This document shows positions 26,881 through 36,984 of a stretch of 64,000 nucleotides of DNA, piece by piece (within the stretch, counting starts at the first letter, position 1; every line of letters begins with the position of its first letter). The notes beneath the pieces were generated by a model, which saw nothing but the letters and a program-made list of their open reading frames with translations, searched no databases and had not been told where the DNA came from. This stretch comes from Fervidicella metallireducens AeB (lineage in GTDB: Bacteria > Bacillota > Clostridia > Clostridiales > Caloramatoraceae), in assembly GCF_000601455.1 (NCBI RefSeq), contig NZ_AZQP01000004.1, positions 1 to 64,000 on the forward strand, in the 5' to 3' direction. The translations under genes were made by a program, and so were the position numbers.

Positions 26881-28242
26881 ATGCCTTTAATTCGCAGCGA
26901 AAGAAGGCTAAACTTATTTAACCTTCAGCCTGTACAGATACTAGCTATTGGATTTGCAACAGTAATTTTGATGGGAGCTATACTTTTAAAATTGCCAATT
27001 GCAACTAGACAGGGAATAAGTACGCCATTTTTAGATTGTTTGTTTACAGCAACTTCAGCTGTATGTGTTACAGGATTAGCCGTAGTTGATACAGGAACCT
27101 ATTGGAGCACCTTTGGACAAATAGTTATAATGCTTTTAATTCAAATCGGTGGACTTGGTTTTATGACCTTTGCTTCCTTTTTTGCAGTGCTTTTAGGGAA
27201 AAAGATTTCCCTTAAAGAAAGACTGGTTATGCAGGAGGCATATAATTCATTTAACATCCAGGGAATGGTAAAACTGATGTTTTACGTAATAGGTATAACC
27301 TTTAGCATAGAGGGAGTTGGTGCAGTGCTTCTAGCCACGCAATTTATACCAGAATACGGACTTAAAAAAGGCATATACTATAGTATTTTCCATGCCGTGT
27401 CTGCTTTTTGTAATGCTGGTTTTGATTTAATTGGGGATTTTAGAAGTCTGACTCCATATGTTGATAATACAGTAATAACTCTTACAATTGGAGGGCTTAT
27501 AGTAGTTGGCGGCTTAGGATTTATCGTTATTACTGAACTGATAAACACAAGGACTTTAAAGAGACTGACTTTACATACAAAGGTTGTATTATTAACTACA
27601 GGATTTTTAATTCTAGCTGGAACCATTCTATTTTTTATCTTTGAATACAATAACCCAAAAACTATGGGGGGATTAGGCTTAAAGGGAAAAATACTTGCAA
27701 GTTTATTTGCCTCAATAACTCCAAGGACAGCTGGATTTAACACGATACCCTTAGATACTATGACGAATTCAGGAAAATTTTTAACCATAATTTTGATGTT
27801 TATTGGTGCCTCACCAGGTTCAACTGGTGGTGGGATAAAGACAACAACAGCCATGTTAATATTTTTAACAGTTATTGCTGTTATTCATGGCAGGGAAGAC
27901 ACTGAATTGTTTAAAAAAAGATTTGGGAAAAATCTTGTTTACAAAGCTTTTTCAATAGTTACAATCAGTATGACATTAATAACAGCAGTTGTTATGATAC
28001 TTTCAGTTACTGAAGCTGCAACACCAATAGAAATCGTGTATGAAGCAGTTTCGGCATTTGGTACAGTAGGGCTTACCCTTGGATTAACAACAAGATTAAC
28101 AACAATTGGAAAGATAATAATTGTATTTACCATGTATATAGGAAGGGTTGGACCTTTAACCTTTGCCCTTGCAATTGCCCACAGGCAATTGAATGCAAAA
28201 AATTCCATAAGATATCCAGAGGACAAAATTATAGTTGGATAA
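26881..28242 (+). CDS. ktrB: Potassium channel/transporter subunit KtrB (TrkH family)
   Basis: Membrane pore of a Ktr-type K+ uptake system, 453 aa, with four repeated M1-P-M2 units. The pore-loop filters are SAVCVTGLAV, SAFCNAGFDL, TPRTAGFNT and SAFGTVGLTL, each with the conserved Gly. The GASPGSTGGGIKTTT segment is typical of the third-unit gating region. TAGGAGG precedes the ATG. The ktrA ORF frame opens before this gene ends. I see no c-di-AMP (ydaO-type) riboswitch in the 230-nt upstream spacer. Confidence 0.93.
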   Translation: MPLIRSERRLNLFNLQPVQILAIGFATVILMGAILLKLPIATRQGISTPFLDCLFTATSAVCVTGLAVVDTGTYWSTFGQIVIMLLIQIGGLGFMTFASFFAVLLGKKISLKERLVMQEAYNSFNIQGMVKLMFYVIGITFSIEGVGAVLLATQFIPEYGLKKGIYYSIFHAVSAFCNAGFDLIGDFRSLTPYVDNTVITLTIGGLIVVGGLGFIVITELINTRTLKRLTLHTKVVLLTTGFLILAGTILFFIFEYNNPKTMGGLGLKGKILASLFASITPRTAGFNTIPLDTMTNSGKFLTIILMFIGASPGSTGGGIKTTTAMLIFLTVIAVIHGREDTELFKKRFGKNLVYKAFSIVTISMTLITAVVMILSVTEAATPIEIVYEAVSAFGTVGLTLGLTTRLTTIGKIIIVFTMYIGRVGPLTFALAIAHRQLNAKNSIRYPEDKIIVG

Positions 28243-28264
28243 AAATAATTTTGGAGGTTTTATT

Positions 28265-28927
28265 ATGCCTAATAGACATTTTGTAGTTATAGGACTTGGC
28301 AGGTTTGGTTCAAGTATAGCCAAAACTCTTTATTCCCTTGGGAATGAAGTTTTAGCCATCGATACTGATGAAGAAATAGTACAAAGTATGGCTGACAGCG
28401 TAACTCATGCAGTTCAGGCAGATGGAACTGATGAAGCAACACTGAAATCACTGGGAATTAGAAATTTTGATGTTGCAGTTGTAACCATAGGTTCAGATGT
28501 CCAATCAAGTGTTATGGCTACATTAATAATTAAAGAGCTTGGAGTAAAATACGTTATAACCAAGGCACAAAACGAGTTACATGCAAAGATATTATATAAA
28601 ATAGGTGCTGACAGAGTAGTTTTTCCTGAGAGGGACATGGGAGTCAGGGTTGCCCATAACCTATGTTCATCTAACATCCTTGACTATATAGAACTTTCAC
28701 CAGATTACAGCATAATGGAAATAACGGCTCTGAAGGAATGGGAAGGTAAGAGCCTTAGAGAATTAAGTATGAGAAGCAGATATGGTTTAAATGTCATGGC
28801 AATAAAGAAAAATAATGATATAAATATATCGCCAAATGCAGATGATATTATTGAAGCTGGAGATACTCTGGTTGTCATAGGTGGAACAAAAGAGGTCAGC
28901 ATGATAGAAAAGGAACAAATGAAATAA
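28265..28927 (+). CDS. ktrA: K+ channel regulatory subunit KtrA (RCK/TrkA)
   Basis: Cytosolic gating ring subunit, 220 aa. The N-terminal RCK Rossmann domain has GLGRFGSS at 10-17 and the acidic ending AIDTDEE, suited to ATP/ADP or NAD binding. A TrkA-C domain (about 135-220) ends the protein and in KtrA proteins is a c-di-AMP target. Start 28265 follows TGGAGGTTTT; an earlier in-frame start at 28235 would overlap ktrB. It forms an operon with ktrB. Confidence 0.93.
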   Translation: MPNRHFVVIGLGRFGSSIAKTLYSLGNEVLAIDTDEEIVQSMADSVTHAVQADGTDEATLKSLGIRNFDVAVVTIGSDVQSSVMATLIIKELGVKYVITKAQNELHAKILYKIGADRVVFPERDMGVRVAHNLCSSNILDYIELSPDYSIMEITALKEWEGKSLRELSMRSRYGLNVMAIKKNNDINISPNADDIIEAGDTLVVIGGTKEVSMIEKEQMK

Positions 28928-28941
28928 CAAGGGATGATGAA

Positions 28942-29709
28942 ATGCTTAGCAGAGAAAATAAACTGGTAAAGAAAGCACTTAAGCTTAAACAGAGAAAATA
29001 TCGCCAGGAAGAAAATATGTTTTTAATTGAGGGTTTAAGATTCGTTGAAGAAGGGATTAAAGAAGGTTTTGTTGAGTATGTTCTGTATAGCAGCAAAATA
29101 TTGTCTATGAAGGGTGCAGAATATCTTCTTAGAGATGACATCATAAAATATGAAGTAGATCATGAGATAATTAAAGAGCTTAGCGAAACAGAAAACCCTC
29201 AAGGTGTTGTGGCGGTTGTAAAGAAAATAGACCATTCAATAGATGACATAAAAAATGATTTTATTGTAATTGTAAATGGAGTTCAGGACCCAGGTAACCT
29301 TGGAACAATAATAAGAACAAGCGATGCTGCTGGTGCAGGTGCAGTTATAATAATTAAAGGAACAGTGGATGTATATAACTCTAAGGTGCTTCGTTCAACA
29401 ATGGGTTCCATTTTCCATATCCCTGTGCTATATTTTGAAGATTTTAAAAGTCTAGCCGATACATTAAAAGATAAAGGCTACAAAATATATGCAACAAGCC
29501 TTAATGCAGAGAATTATATATACAGGGAGGACTTTAAGGAGAAAACTGCTGTTGTAATTGGCAATGAAGCCAATGGTATACCCTTTGATGATTTACAGCA
29601 TGCAACTCACCTGACAAAGATACCAATGCCTGGTTCAGCAGAGTCACTAAATGCTGCTCAGGCAGCAGCAATAATAATATATGAAGTAGTCAGACAGAGA
29701 CTTAAATAA
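28942..29709 (+). CDS. TrmH/SpoU-family rRNA 2'-O-methyltransferase
   Basis: SPOUT-fold RNA methyltransferase of 255 aa. An N-terminal substrate-binding domain (about 1-95, KYRQEENMFLIEGLRFV) precedes the knot domain with motif 1 VQDPGNLGTIIRTSDAAG, motif 2 VIGNEANGI and motif 3 MPGSAESLNAAQAAAI. The family usually modifies a guanosine in 23S rRNA; the exact site is not predictable. It often neighbours pheST in Firmicutes, as here. Confidence 0.9.
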   Translation: MLSRENKLVKKALKLKQRKYRQEENMFLIEGLRFVEEGIKEGFVEYVLYSSKILSMKGAEYLLRDDIIKYEVDHEIIKELSETENPQGVVAVVKKIDHSIDDIKNDFIVIVNGVQDPGNLGTIIRTSDAAGAGAVIIIKGTVDVYNSKVLRSTMGSIFHIPVLYFEDFKSLADTLKDKGYKIYATSLNAENYIYREDFKEKTAVVIGNEANGIPFDDLQHATHLTKIPMPGSAESLNAAQAAAIIIYEVVRQRLK

Positions 29710-29714
29710 AACAA

Positions 29715-29743
29715 TTGTCATGTTTAGTATAATATGATATAAT
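29715..29743 (+). promoter_or_regulatory. SigA-type promoter of the pheST leader
   Basis: TTGTCA (29715-29720), 17-nt spacer, TATAAT (29738-29743). Confidence 0.8.
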
Positions 29744-29759
29744 CACTAAAAATAAATAT

Positions 29760-30006
29760 GTAAAAACTATGAAAGAGTTCAGTAGAATGTTACCCTGTTC
29801 AGGGAGGATAAGTCGCTGACTGGAAGCTTATCTACAGAAGGTACATTTGAATTTTCCCTCTGGAGTTCCCATTCTGAAACTTAAAATAGAGAAGTAGGTC
29901 TGGGCGGCTAAGCCGTTATTAAAATCAAGAGGACTTATTTTTAATAAGTCAATTTGGGTGGTACCGCGAAGTTTATCCTTCGTCCCATTTGGGACGGAGG
30001 TTTTTT
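29760..30006 (+). promoter_or_regulatory. T-box riboswitch, phenylalanine-specific, upstream of pheST
   Basis: Conserved T-box AATTTGGGTGGTACCGCG at 29951-29968. Specifier codon TTC (Phe) at 29854-29856, five bases before GGAG. Terminator arms CCTTCGTCCC (29977-29986) and GGGACGGAGG (29991-30000), then a T-run. The TGGT bulge is complementary to ACCA, the 3' end of the tRNA-Phe encoded at 11447 in this window. Confidence 0.95.
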
Positions 30007-30042
30007 ATTTTAAAAATAAATTAATGTGAAAGGAGTTATTAT

Positions 30043-31062
30043 ATGAAAGAGCAGCTTGAAAAAATAAAAAGTGAAGCCTTAGAGCATATACATAGCGTAA
30101 TTGATAGTCAGAAACTGGATGAAGTCAGGGTAAAATATCTAGGGAAAAAAGGTTTACTGACAGGTATCTTAAGGGGAATGGGAGGACTTTCTCCAGAGGA
30201 AAGACCACTTGTTGGAAAAATAGCAAATGAAGTCAGGGAAGAAATTGAAAATGCATTAGACAATGCCTTAAGAACAATAAAGGAAAAGGAAAAGAAAGCA
30301 AGACTTTCCCAGGAAATAATCGATATAACAATGCCAGGTAAAGTAAATCCAGTTGGAGGGCTTCATCCAGTAACAAAGGTTTTAGATGAAGTGAAGGAAA
30401 TATTCTTCGGTATGGGATTTACCATCGCAGAGGGGCCAGAGGTGGAACTTGATTATTATAATTTTGAAGCTTTAAATATACCTAAAAACCATCCTGCAAG
30501 GGATGAACAGGACACCTTCTATATAAACGATAAGGTGGTTTTAAGAACACAAACATCCCCAATGCAGGTAAGGTTTATGGAAAATAATAAGCCTCCAATC
30601 AGAATGATTGCTGCTGGAAAGGTTTTTCGTTCAGATGCAGTTGATGCAACACATTCACCTATGTTCCATCAGGTTGAGGCACTTGTTGTAGATAAGGGAA
30701 TAACAATGGCAAACTTAAAGGGTACATTAGATACCTTTGTAAAAAGATTTTTTGGTGAAAACACAAAGACTAAATTCAGACCACATCATTTCCCATTTAC
30801 AGAGCCCTCAGCTGAGGTAGATGTTTCATGTTTCGTTTGTGGTGGAGAAGGCTGCAGAGTTTGTAAAGGTTCAGGCTGGATAGAAATACTTGGAGCAGGT
30901 ATGGTTCATCCTGAGGTTTTAAGGGCAGGAGGAATTGATCCTGAAATATACAGCGGGTTTGCCTTTGGGTTAGGTCTTGAAAGAATAGTAATGATAAGAT
31001 ACGGAATAGAGGATATCAGACTTTTATATGAAAATGACGTAAGATTCTTAAAACAATTCTAA
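30043..31062 (+). CDS. pheS: Phenylalanyl-tRNA synthetase alpha subunit
   Basis: Catalytic subunit of the class II alpha2-beta2 enzyme, 339 aa. N-terminal coiled coil (about 1-90), class II motif 2 with [23 protein letters not shown]-type sequence, and motif 3 [34 protein letters not shown] is a Cys-rich insertion common in PheS of Firmicutes. AAAGGAG precedes ATG 30043. Confidence 0.97.
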   Translation: MKEQLEKIKSEALEHIHSVIDSQKLDEVRVKYLGKKGLLTGILRGMGGLSPEERPLVGKIANEVREEIENALDNALRTIKEKEKKARLSQEIIDITMPGKVNPVGGLHPVTKVLDEVKEIFFGMGFTIAEGPEVELDYYNFEALNIPKNHPARDEQDTFYINDKVVLRTQTSPMQVRFMENNKPPIRMIAAGKVFRSDAVDATHSPMFHQVEALVVDKGITMANLKGTLDTFVKRFFGENTKTKFRPHHFPFTEPSAEVDVSCFVCGGEGCRVCKGSGWIEILGAGMVHPEVLRAGGIDPEIYSGFAFGLGLERIVMIRYGIEDIRLLYENDVRFLKQF

Positions 31063-31085
31063 TATAGAAATGAAGGAGTGATATG

Positions 31086-33448
31086 ATGAAAGTCCCATAC
31101 AAATGGCTTCTTGAGTATGTTGATATAAAAAAAGATATAAATGAAATTGCAGATGCATTAACCCTTTCAGGTTCAAAGGTTGAAGAAGTAATAGAAACTG
31201 GTAAGGAAATAGATAAGGTTGTAACTGGAAAAATAATAAAAACAGAAAAACACCCAGATGCAGATAAACTTACTGTATGTCAGGTAGACATAAAAACAGA
31301 AACAATCCAAATCGTTACAGCGGCAACAAACATGAAGGAAGGGGATATTGTTCCTGTTGCCCTTCATGGTTCAACACTTCATGGTGGAGTTAAGATTAAA
31401 AAGGGTAAACTACGTGGTGTAGAGTCAAATGGAATGTTCTGTTCAGAGGCTGAACTTGGAATTGCTGACGAAGAATCAGTTCATGGGCTTATGATTTTAC
31501 CTGAGGACACCCCTGTTGGAGAGGATATAAAAGAGGTTCTAGGTCTTTCAGGTGGAGTTATAGATTTTGAAATAACTTCAAACAGAGCCGATTGTTTTGG
31601 AGTTTATGGAATAGCAAGGGAAGCAGCAGCTACCTTTAAAGCTCAATTGAAAGAAATTGATACCTCCTTTAAAGAGGATGAGGACAATATAAACAACTAT
31701 ATTCAAGTTATGATTGAAAGTGACCTCTGCAGAAGATATGCTGCAAGAATGATTAAAAACGTCAAAATTGCAGATTCTCCAGAGTGGATGAAACAAAGGT
31801 TAGAGGAAGCAGGGGTAAGACCAATAAACAACATAGTTGATATAACCAACTTCGTTATGTTAGAACTTGGTCAACCAATGCATGCCTTTGATTATAACTA
31901 CATAGAAGACAATAAAATCCTTGTGAAAATGGCAAATGAAGGGGAAAAATTTACAACCCTTGATAATGTAGAAAGAACCTTAGACTCAAGTGTCCTTGTT
32001 ATAGCAGATGGGAAAAAGACTGTTGCAGTTGCAGGGGTAATGGGAGGATTAAATTCTGAAGTTAAAGAGGATACAAAAACTATAGTCTTTGAATGTGCTA
32101 ATTTTAATGGAACAAACGTTAGATTAACATCAAAAAAATTAGCTTTAAGGACAGATGCTTCAACAAGATTTGAAAAGGATATTGACCCTGAAATGGTGGA
32201 AATAGCCATGAACAGAGCATGCCATTTAGTAGAACTTTTAGGTGCAGGAGAAGTTGTTGGAGGCTGGATAGATATATATAAAGAGCCAGTAAGTCCACAT
32301 AACTTGAGGTTTCTGCTAATTGGATAAACAGCTTCTTAGGAACTGATTTAAGTGTAGACACAATGAAAGAAATACTCACAAACCTTAAGATGAAGGTTGA
32401 AGGAGATGAAATATTAAAAATTGAGGTTCCGACCTTTAGACAGGATATAAAAATAAAGGAAGATGTGGCTGAGGAAATAGCAAGGATTTACGGATATAAT
32501 AATCTTCCATCTGTTAAAATACAGGGAACTGCAGTAGAAGCGGCATGGACTGAGGAACAAAAATTAAACAAACTGGTAAAAAACCTTATGGTGTCACAGG
32601 GCTTATATGAGGCTATGACATATTCCTTCGTAAGTCCTAAGGTTTTTGACAGGATATTAGTTCCATCAGAGGATTCAAAAAGAAATACAGTTGTAATTTC
32701 AAATCCACTTGGAGAAGACTTCAGTATAATGAGAACCACAGCAATTCCAAATATGATGGAATGCCTTGGCAGAAATTACTCAAGGGACAATAAGGAGGCA
32801 GCTCTATTTGAGATAGCCAGAACATACATTCCAAGTGATAATCTTCTACCAGATGAGGTTGATAAATTAGTTATTGGTATCTATGGAAAGGTAGACTTTT
32901 ATACATTAAAAGGTATAGTTGAAAATCTTCTTTCGGCCCTTGGCATAGATAAGGCTGAGTTTGTACGTGAATCAGAGAACCCAACCTTCCATCCAGGAAA
33001 AACAGCGAAACTTCTGGTAAGAAAGAAGGATGCAGGAGTATTTGGTGAAATTCATCCTGATGTTGCTGAAAACTATGGAATTGAGGACAGAGTTTATGTG
33101 GCAGAAATAGATTTAAAGACTTTATATGCAGCTGCAAAGATGGAAAGAAAATATAAGCCGCTGCCTAAATTCCCAGCAGTAACTAGGGACATAGCAATGC
33201 TTATAAAGGATGAAGTTCTTGTAGGTGAAATAGAAAATGTAATAAAAAGAGCAGGAAAGGAGCTTATAGAATCAGTAAATCTATTTGATGTTTATAAAGG
33301 TAAGCAAATACCAGAGGGAATGAAGAGCGTTGCTTATTCAATCGTATACAGAGGTGAAAATAGAACATTAAAGGATGAAGAAGTTAACAAGGTTCATGAA
33401 AACATTGTAAAACAGCTTTCAGAAAAATTAGGAGCACAGTTAAGATAA
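31086..33448 (+). CDS. pheT: Phenylalanyl-tRNA synthetase beta subunit (frame broken)
   Basis: Beta subunit carrying tRNA-binding and editing functions, about 787 aa when repaired. The first segment has the EMAP/tRNA-binding domain ([17 protein letters not shown]), the B3/B4 editing core ([20 protein letters not shown]) and B5 start. The second segment (from about 32310) runs through B5, the catalytic-like core and the ferredoxin-fold anticodon-binding end ([12 protein letters not shown]...). The frames meet near 32309: AACTTGAGGTTTCTGC. One extra base gives NL[21 protein letters not shown], typical PheT. ATG 31083 or 31086 follows AAGGAGTG. Because pheT is normally essential, an error in the sequence is likely. 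Confidence 0.93.
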
Positions 33449-33490
33449 AAAAAGGGACATAAGAGGCTGCTCAAATTTTTATACAAATTA

Positions 33491-33588
33491 ACCCCATGAA
33501 GGAATTTTATGTCATTTATTCTTTTGCTAAGCATTTAATGCTAAGGCTTATGGAGTATGTCTTTAAAATCCATTTATGGGGTTTTTAT
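33491..33588 (+). terminator. Terminator after pheT, CCCCATGAA family
   Basis: Arms ACCCCATGAAGGAATTTTA (33491-33509) and TAAAATCCATTTATGGGGT (33563-33581) match at 16 of 19 positions, followed by TTTTT. A smaller internal palindrome lies in the 53-nt loop. The rest of the 33449-33746 spacer is AT-rich with nothing else recognised. Confidence 0.7.
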
Positions 33589-33746
33589 AATTTAATTTAA
33601 CAATCTGATTTTGCCTGCTATAATAAAATTTTTAATTTACCTAGTGAAAAATTTAAAAATAATGGTAAAATAGAATTAACTAGATTTTCAAATGATAATA
33701 ACTGTGTATTTAGGATAAATGTATAAAAATTGAAAGGGTGCTTTGT

Positions 33747-34358
33747 ATGTCAAAGAATAAGGTTATTGTTAGAATAAATGGTGCTGAATATACATTAACT
33801 GGTGATGACTCAGAAGACTATCTTTTTTCTATTGCTAATTTTGTGGACAAGAAGGTAAAGGAAATTTTAACTGGAAATCCAAAACACAGCAATACTTCAG
33901 CTGCGGTTTTAACCTCTCTGACTATTACAGATGAGCTTTTTAGAAGCCGGAGAGAAATCGAAGTTTTAAAACGTTCCTTAAATGAACCTGAGGAAAAGCT
34001 GAGACAGATGAAGGCTGAATATGAAAAACTTCAAAGGGCATATGAAAATTTAAATAATGAATACATAAAGATTTCTGAGATGAGAAAAACTGAGACTGAA
34101 AACCTTGAGGAAATTAAAAATCAGTATAATGAGCTTTATCAAAATCTTCAAATAAGAAATGAAGAATACGAAGAATTGCTCAAGGAAAATGCTTTATTAA
34201 AGGAGCAGAATGAAAAAGTTGAAAAGGAAGTTAAGGAGCATAAAGATAATATTGCATATCTTAAGGATCAGCTCCTTGAAAGTCAGATTGAACTTGTCAG
34301 AGTAAAAAAGGATTTAAAGGATATAAGGGACGTACAAAGTAAAAAAAGAAGTATATAA
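33747..34358 (+). CDS. zapA: ZapA-like cell division protein with long coiled coil
   Basis: 203 aa. The N-terminal ZapA domain (about 1-90, KNKVIVRINGAEYTLTGDDSEDYL and ALTITDEL-like LTITDELF) is followed by an uninterrupted charged coiled coil (about 90-200). Standard ZapA, which bundles FtsZ, has about 90 residues, so the coiled-coil extension is long, a form I know from clostridia. ATG 33747 is chosen because GAAAGGGTG sits 6 nt away; GTG 33738 is part of that site. It lies next to two other coiled-coil genes. Confidence 0.85.
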   Translation: MSKNKVIVRINGAEYTLTGDDSEDYLFSIANFVDKKVKEILTGNPKHSNTSAAVLTSLTITDELFRSRREIEVLKRSLNEPEEKLRQMKAEYEKLQRAYENLNNEYIKISEMRKTETENLEEIKNQYNELYQNLQIRNEEYEELLKENALLKEQNEKVEKEVKEHKDNIAYLKDQLLESQIELVRVKKDLKDIRDVQSKKRSI

Positions 34359-34382
34359 GGGTATGAAGCCCTTATTTTTTTT
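34355..34382 (+). terminator. Terminator after zapA
   Basis: ATAAGGG (34355-34361) pairs with CCCTTAT (34369-34375), followed by a T-run. Confidence 0.8.
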
Positions 34383-34429
34383 ATCATTATGCATATATAT
34401 TTAATATAATAATTGATATGAGGGTTAAT

Positions 34430-35338
34430 ATGTCTGTTATTAATGAAAGGGTTGTAAAATCAAAATATAGAGCTTTGCAGACTATATTATCTAGGACAAT
34501 TGATTTTAATAATATAAAAGTTAAAAACGTGATGAACTTTAAGGGAAAAATCAAAAGTGTAAAATATAAATCAACAGCAGAACATATAGAAGTTATAATA
34601 AAGTATGAAATATATCTTGCTTATTACGTGGAAGAAAATGATGAAGAGGTATGTTATACATCTGTTATTGAGGATATTGCAATACTTAGATTTTACAGGA
34701 TAAATTTCAGACCATTTCCATATCAGAAGGATTTTAAAGATGGAAGATTTGAGATAGACATAAGAAATCTAAAACATACATCGGATATAGATATAAGTTG
34801 TAGAATTTTGTACTTAGAGATATCTGCCAATATAGTGGTTTATCTTGTTAAAGAGAGGAGTATAGAGGTGGAAGAAAAAAATCTGTCACTTATGTACAGT
34901 CAGGATTTGAGTCAGGTTGCATTAAGCTGTGATACCCCTAACAGGGACATAAAGAATTATTTATGTAATTTGGATGACATTTCAAAGTTAGCAATAAAGA
35001 AGATTGATGATTTAGAGAGTGAAAATTCATATTTAAAGGATGAATTATATAAGAAAGAGTTAGAAGTGAAAAAAATGATGGATGATTATATGGACTATAA
35101 AAAAAGAGTTGATGCACTATCTCAGGAATGTATAAGGCTTACGGAGAGGATTAAGGAAATGGAAGACAAGTATATAAAAGAGCAAAGAAGGGCAAATCTA
35201 TTGGAAAAAGAAAATTGCAGAAATTTAGATGAAAATAAAAAGCTAAAAAAAGAAATACAGGAGATTATAAATGAAATAGAAAAAAAGAAACCAAGCCTTA
35301 AAGAAAAAATAAAGGACATCCTTAAAAAAGAAATTTAA
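34430..35338 (+). CDS. Hypothetical protein: SPOCS-like N-terminus plus coiled coil
   Basis: 302 aa, not recognised with certainty. The N-terminal 170 residues alternate hydrophobic strands (IEVIIKYEIYLAYYVEEND, ILYLEISANIVVYLVK) in a pattern that recalls the SPOCS/DUF3794 domain of spore coat-associated proteins. Residues 195-290 form a charged coiled coil ending in a Lys-rich tail. No signal peptide. ATG 34430 follows TGAGGG; ATG 34418 is in frame but has no better site. A role in spore morphogenesis would fit its neighbours but is inference. Confidence 0.5.
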   Translation: MSVINERVVKSKYRALQTILSRTIDFNNIKVKNVMNFKGKIKSVKYKSTAEHIEVIIKYEIYLAYYVEENDEEVCYTSVIEDIAILRFYRINFRPFPYQKDFKDGRFEIDIRNLKHTSDIDISCRILYLEISANIVVYLVKERSIEVEEKNLSLMYSQDLSQVALSCDTPNRDIKNYLCNLDDISKLAIKKIDDLESENSYLKDELYKKELEVKKMMDDYMDYKKRVDALSQECIRLTERIKEMEDKYIKEQRRANLLEKENCRNLDENKKLKKEIQEIINEIEKKKPSLKEKIKDILKKEI

Positions 35339-35344
35339 GCTCTA

Positions 35345-35400
35345 AAAATAACTAAGCAAGGTTGAAGATGAGGATTCATTTCTAGCTTAGTTATTTTATT
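35345..35400 (+). terminator. Terminator after the SPOCS-like gene
   Basis: Perfect arms AAAATAACTAAGC (35345-35357) and GCTTAGTTATTTT (35385-35397). Confidence 0.75.
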
Positions 35401-35430
35401 TAAGTTTTTTAAGAATATAAAGAAATTAAT

Positions 35431-35459
35431 AACCTTTTAATAAAGAATTTCATATTTAT
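35431..35459 (+). promoter_or_regulatory. Candidate SigK-type promoter
   Basis: AACC (35431-35434), 16-nt spacer, CATATTTAT (35451-35459). The CATA half of the -10 fits; the distal TA does not. The downstream start codon is at 35491. Confidence 0.35.
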
Positions 35460-35490
35460 AATATAGAATACTTTAAAGGGTGATAAGTTC

Positions 35491-36093
35491 ATGAACTCAA
35501 AGACGGTATCCAAGGGATATCAGTACGTAAGCGGTTGGAACAAAGTATATTTAACAGATGATTCTGAAAATAACTCTGGCAATACTGATATAGGAATATC
35601 AGAAAAAGCTGATAATAAAAGTCTTAATCTAATACATAAGAAAAATAATGAAATATTGACCTTACAGAGGATAAATGAAGAAAGTAAAATGCTGGAGCTA
35701 AATGAGATTAGGGATACTATTATAAATTTAAAATCACAGATGGAGGAGTTAAAATCTTCATTAAATGAAGCTATGTATAAAACTCAGGAAGATATAATAA
35801 TATCCAATAAAAATATTTCAAATGAAAACTTAATTAAAATAACAGAAAAAACTTCTGTTTTAACAAAAGATGTGATGAATGGAATAGATAATATAAATTC
35901 AATTATAAATGAGTTTAAGGAAATTTTAATCAATGAAATAGAAAAAAATAGAAAAGAAATTTCAGAAATTAAAACACAGCTAGAGGAGCTGAAAAGGACT
36001 TTAACGGATAGAGAAAAGGAAATAAATAGCATATCCAAGGAAAATGATGACAATAACAAGGATTCAATTTGGAATTTCTTTAAAAAGAGGTGA
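35491..36093 (+). CDS. Hypothetical coiled-coil protein
   Basis: 200 aa, not recognised. The N-terminal 20 residues (TVSKGYQYVSGWNKVYLTDD) look like a short ordered motif. The rest is Asn/Ser/Lys/Glu-rich with heptad-like coiled coil from about 60 to 180. It ends in SIWNFFKKR, a basic-aromatic tail that could sit on a membrane or bind a partner. No signal peptide. AAAGGGTGATAAG precedes the ATG. A SigK-like promoter upstream suggests late mother-cell expression. Confidence 0.55.
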   Translation: MNSKTVSKGYQYVSGWNKVYLTDDSENNSGNTDIGISEKADNKSLNLIHKKNNEILTLQRINEESKMLELNEIRDTIINLKSQMEELKSSLNEAMYKTQEDIIISNKNISNENLIKITEKTSVLTKDVMNGIDNINSIINEFKEILINEIEKNRKEISEIKTQLEELKRTLTDREKEINSISKENDDNNKDSIWNFFKKR

Positions 36094-36100
36094 AGTAAAG

Positions 36101-36129
36101 AACCAATAAATACCGAATTGCATAGTATA
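36101..36129 (+). promoter_or_regulatory. SigK-type promoter
   Basis: AACC (36101-36104), 16-nt spacer, CATAGTATA (36121-36129), a full match to mACm-N16-CATAnnnTA. The downstream gene begins at 36179 with a good ribosome site. Confidence 0.6.
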
Positions 36130-36178
36130 TATTATAAAAAAGTTGCTGCTTTTATATTGTTTAAAGGGAGGTAGTAGA

Positions 36179-36901
36179 ATGAGTAATGAATTAATCACCA
36201 GTTCAATCTGCGAAAACTCCAATCCTGAGCCATTAGAAATATTCGTTAAAAGAATAATAGCAAAATGGGATCCAAAGGGTGGAGAGCAAATTTTCTTCAA
36301 CGTTTCAGAAGATGCAAAGGTACCAGTAGACATATGCGTTCATAATTATCCTAATTATGAGGAAACACTTCCAGTAAACTGTATTTTAAGTGAAAAACTT
36401 ATGATTAAAAAGACAAGACAGGAAATCATCTGTACTTCAAAGGCAAGACTGAAAATATGGTTTAAAATACTTTTAGTTGTTCAATTCGATGATGAAAAAT
36501 TTGAAACCTTGATGCTTCCAGATGATATTGGTTCAAAGGCATGCTATGTTCCAACAGGATTGTTTGAATCACCAATATTGTTTGGGAAAAACGAGAGTCT
36601 TGCAGAAACAACAATTCCAGGAACAAGTGAAAGAGCATATCTGTGGACATTAGATGTTCCATTTACTGATCCAAACTGGGTTGGTGAGCTGCCACGTGAA
36701 ATATTTGATAACCCAACACTTCAGTCAGAAATAATAATTAAATGTTCAGATATAATCTTCGATGTACAGGGAGATTGTGCATGCGGTGAAATTCCTGGAA
36801 CTTTAGTTCATGTATCTGTTATTTCTGATATTATCGATAAAGTTGGAATACACGAAGATATCTGCATTAATGGAACACTTCTTGATAAATGCGAATTATA
36901 A
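36179..36901 (+). CDS. Putative spore-surface protein of unknown family
   Basis: 240 aa (about 27 kDa), not recognised. No signal peptide or membrane helix. Several Cys residues are scattered (SSICENS, NCILSE, IICTSK, GDCACGE, EDICING, DKCEL), which would suit disulfide cross-linking in an outer spore layer. Strand-rich pattern such as LKIWFKILLVVQFDDE. The SigK-type promoter and the convergent DUF11 gene support spore-surface expression. As recalled, clostridial spore appendages contain about 29-kDa subunits; homology cannot be tested here. ATG 36179 follows AAAGGGAGGT. Confidence 0.5.
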   Translation: MSNELITSSICENSNPEPLEIFVKRIIAKWDPKGGEQIFFNVSEDAKVPVDICVHNYPNYEETLPVNCILSEKLMIKKTRQEIICTSKARLKIWFKILLVVQFDDEKFETLMLPDDIGSKACYVPTGLFESPILFGKNESLAETTIPGTSERAYLWTLDVPFTDPNWVGELPREIFDNPTLQSEIIIKCSDIIFDVQGDCACGEIPGTLVHVSVISDIIDKVGIHEDICINGTLLDKCEL

Positions 36902-36932
36902 TAGGGGATTTTAAAAGCTAATAAAGTGTAAT

Positions 36933-36982
36933 AGCATTAAAAACCCAATTTAATACAAGTATTAAATTGGGTTTTTAATGCT
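36933..36982. terminator. Bidirectional terminator
   Basis: Perfect 23-nt arms (36933-36955 and 36960-36982) with a 4-nt loop. AGCATTAAAAACCCAATTTA begins the left arm. Placed between convergent genes. Confidence 0.92.
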
Positions 36983-36984
36983 TT

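Noticed and set aside
27378-28226. Minus-strand frames inside ktrB
   Set aside because: Shadows of a membrane protein gene; no start signals and no recognisable sequence.
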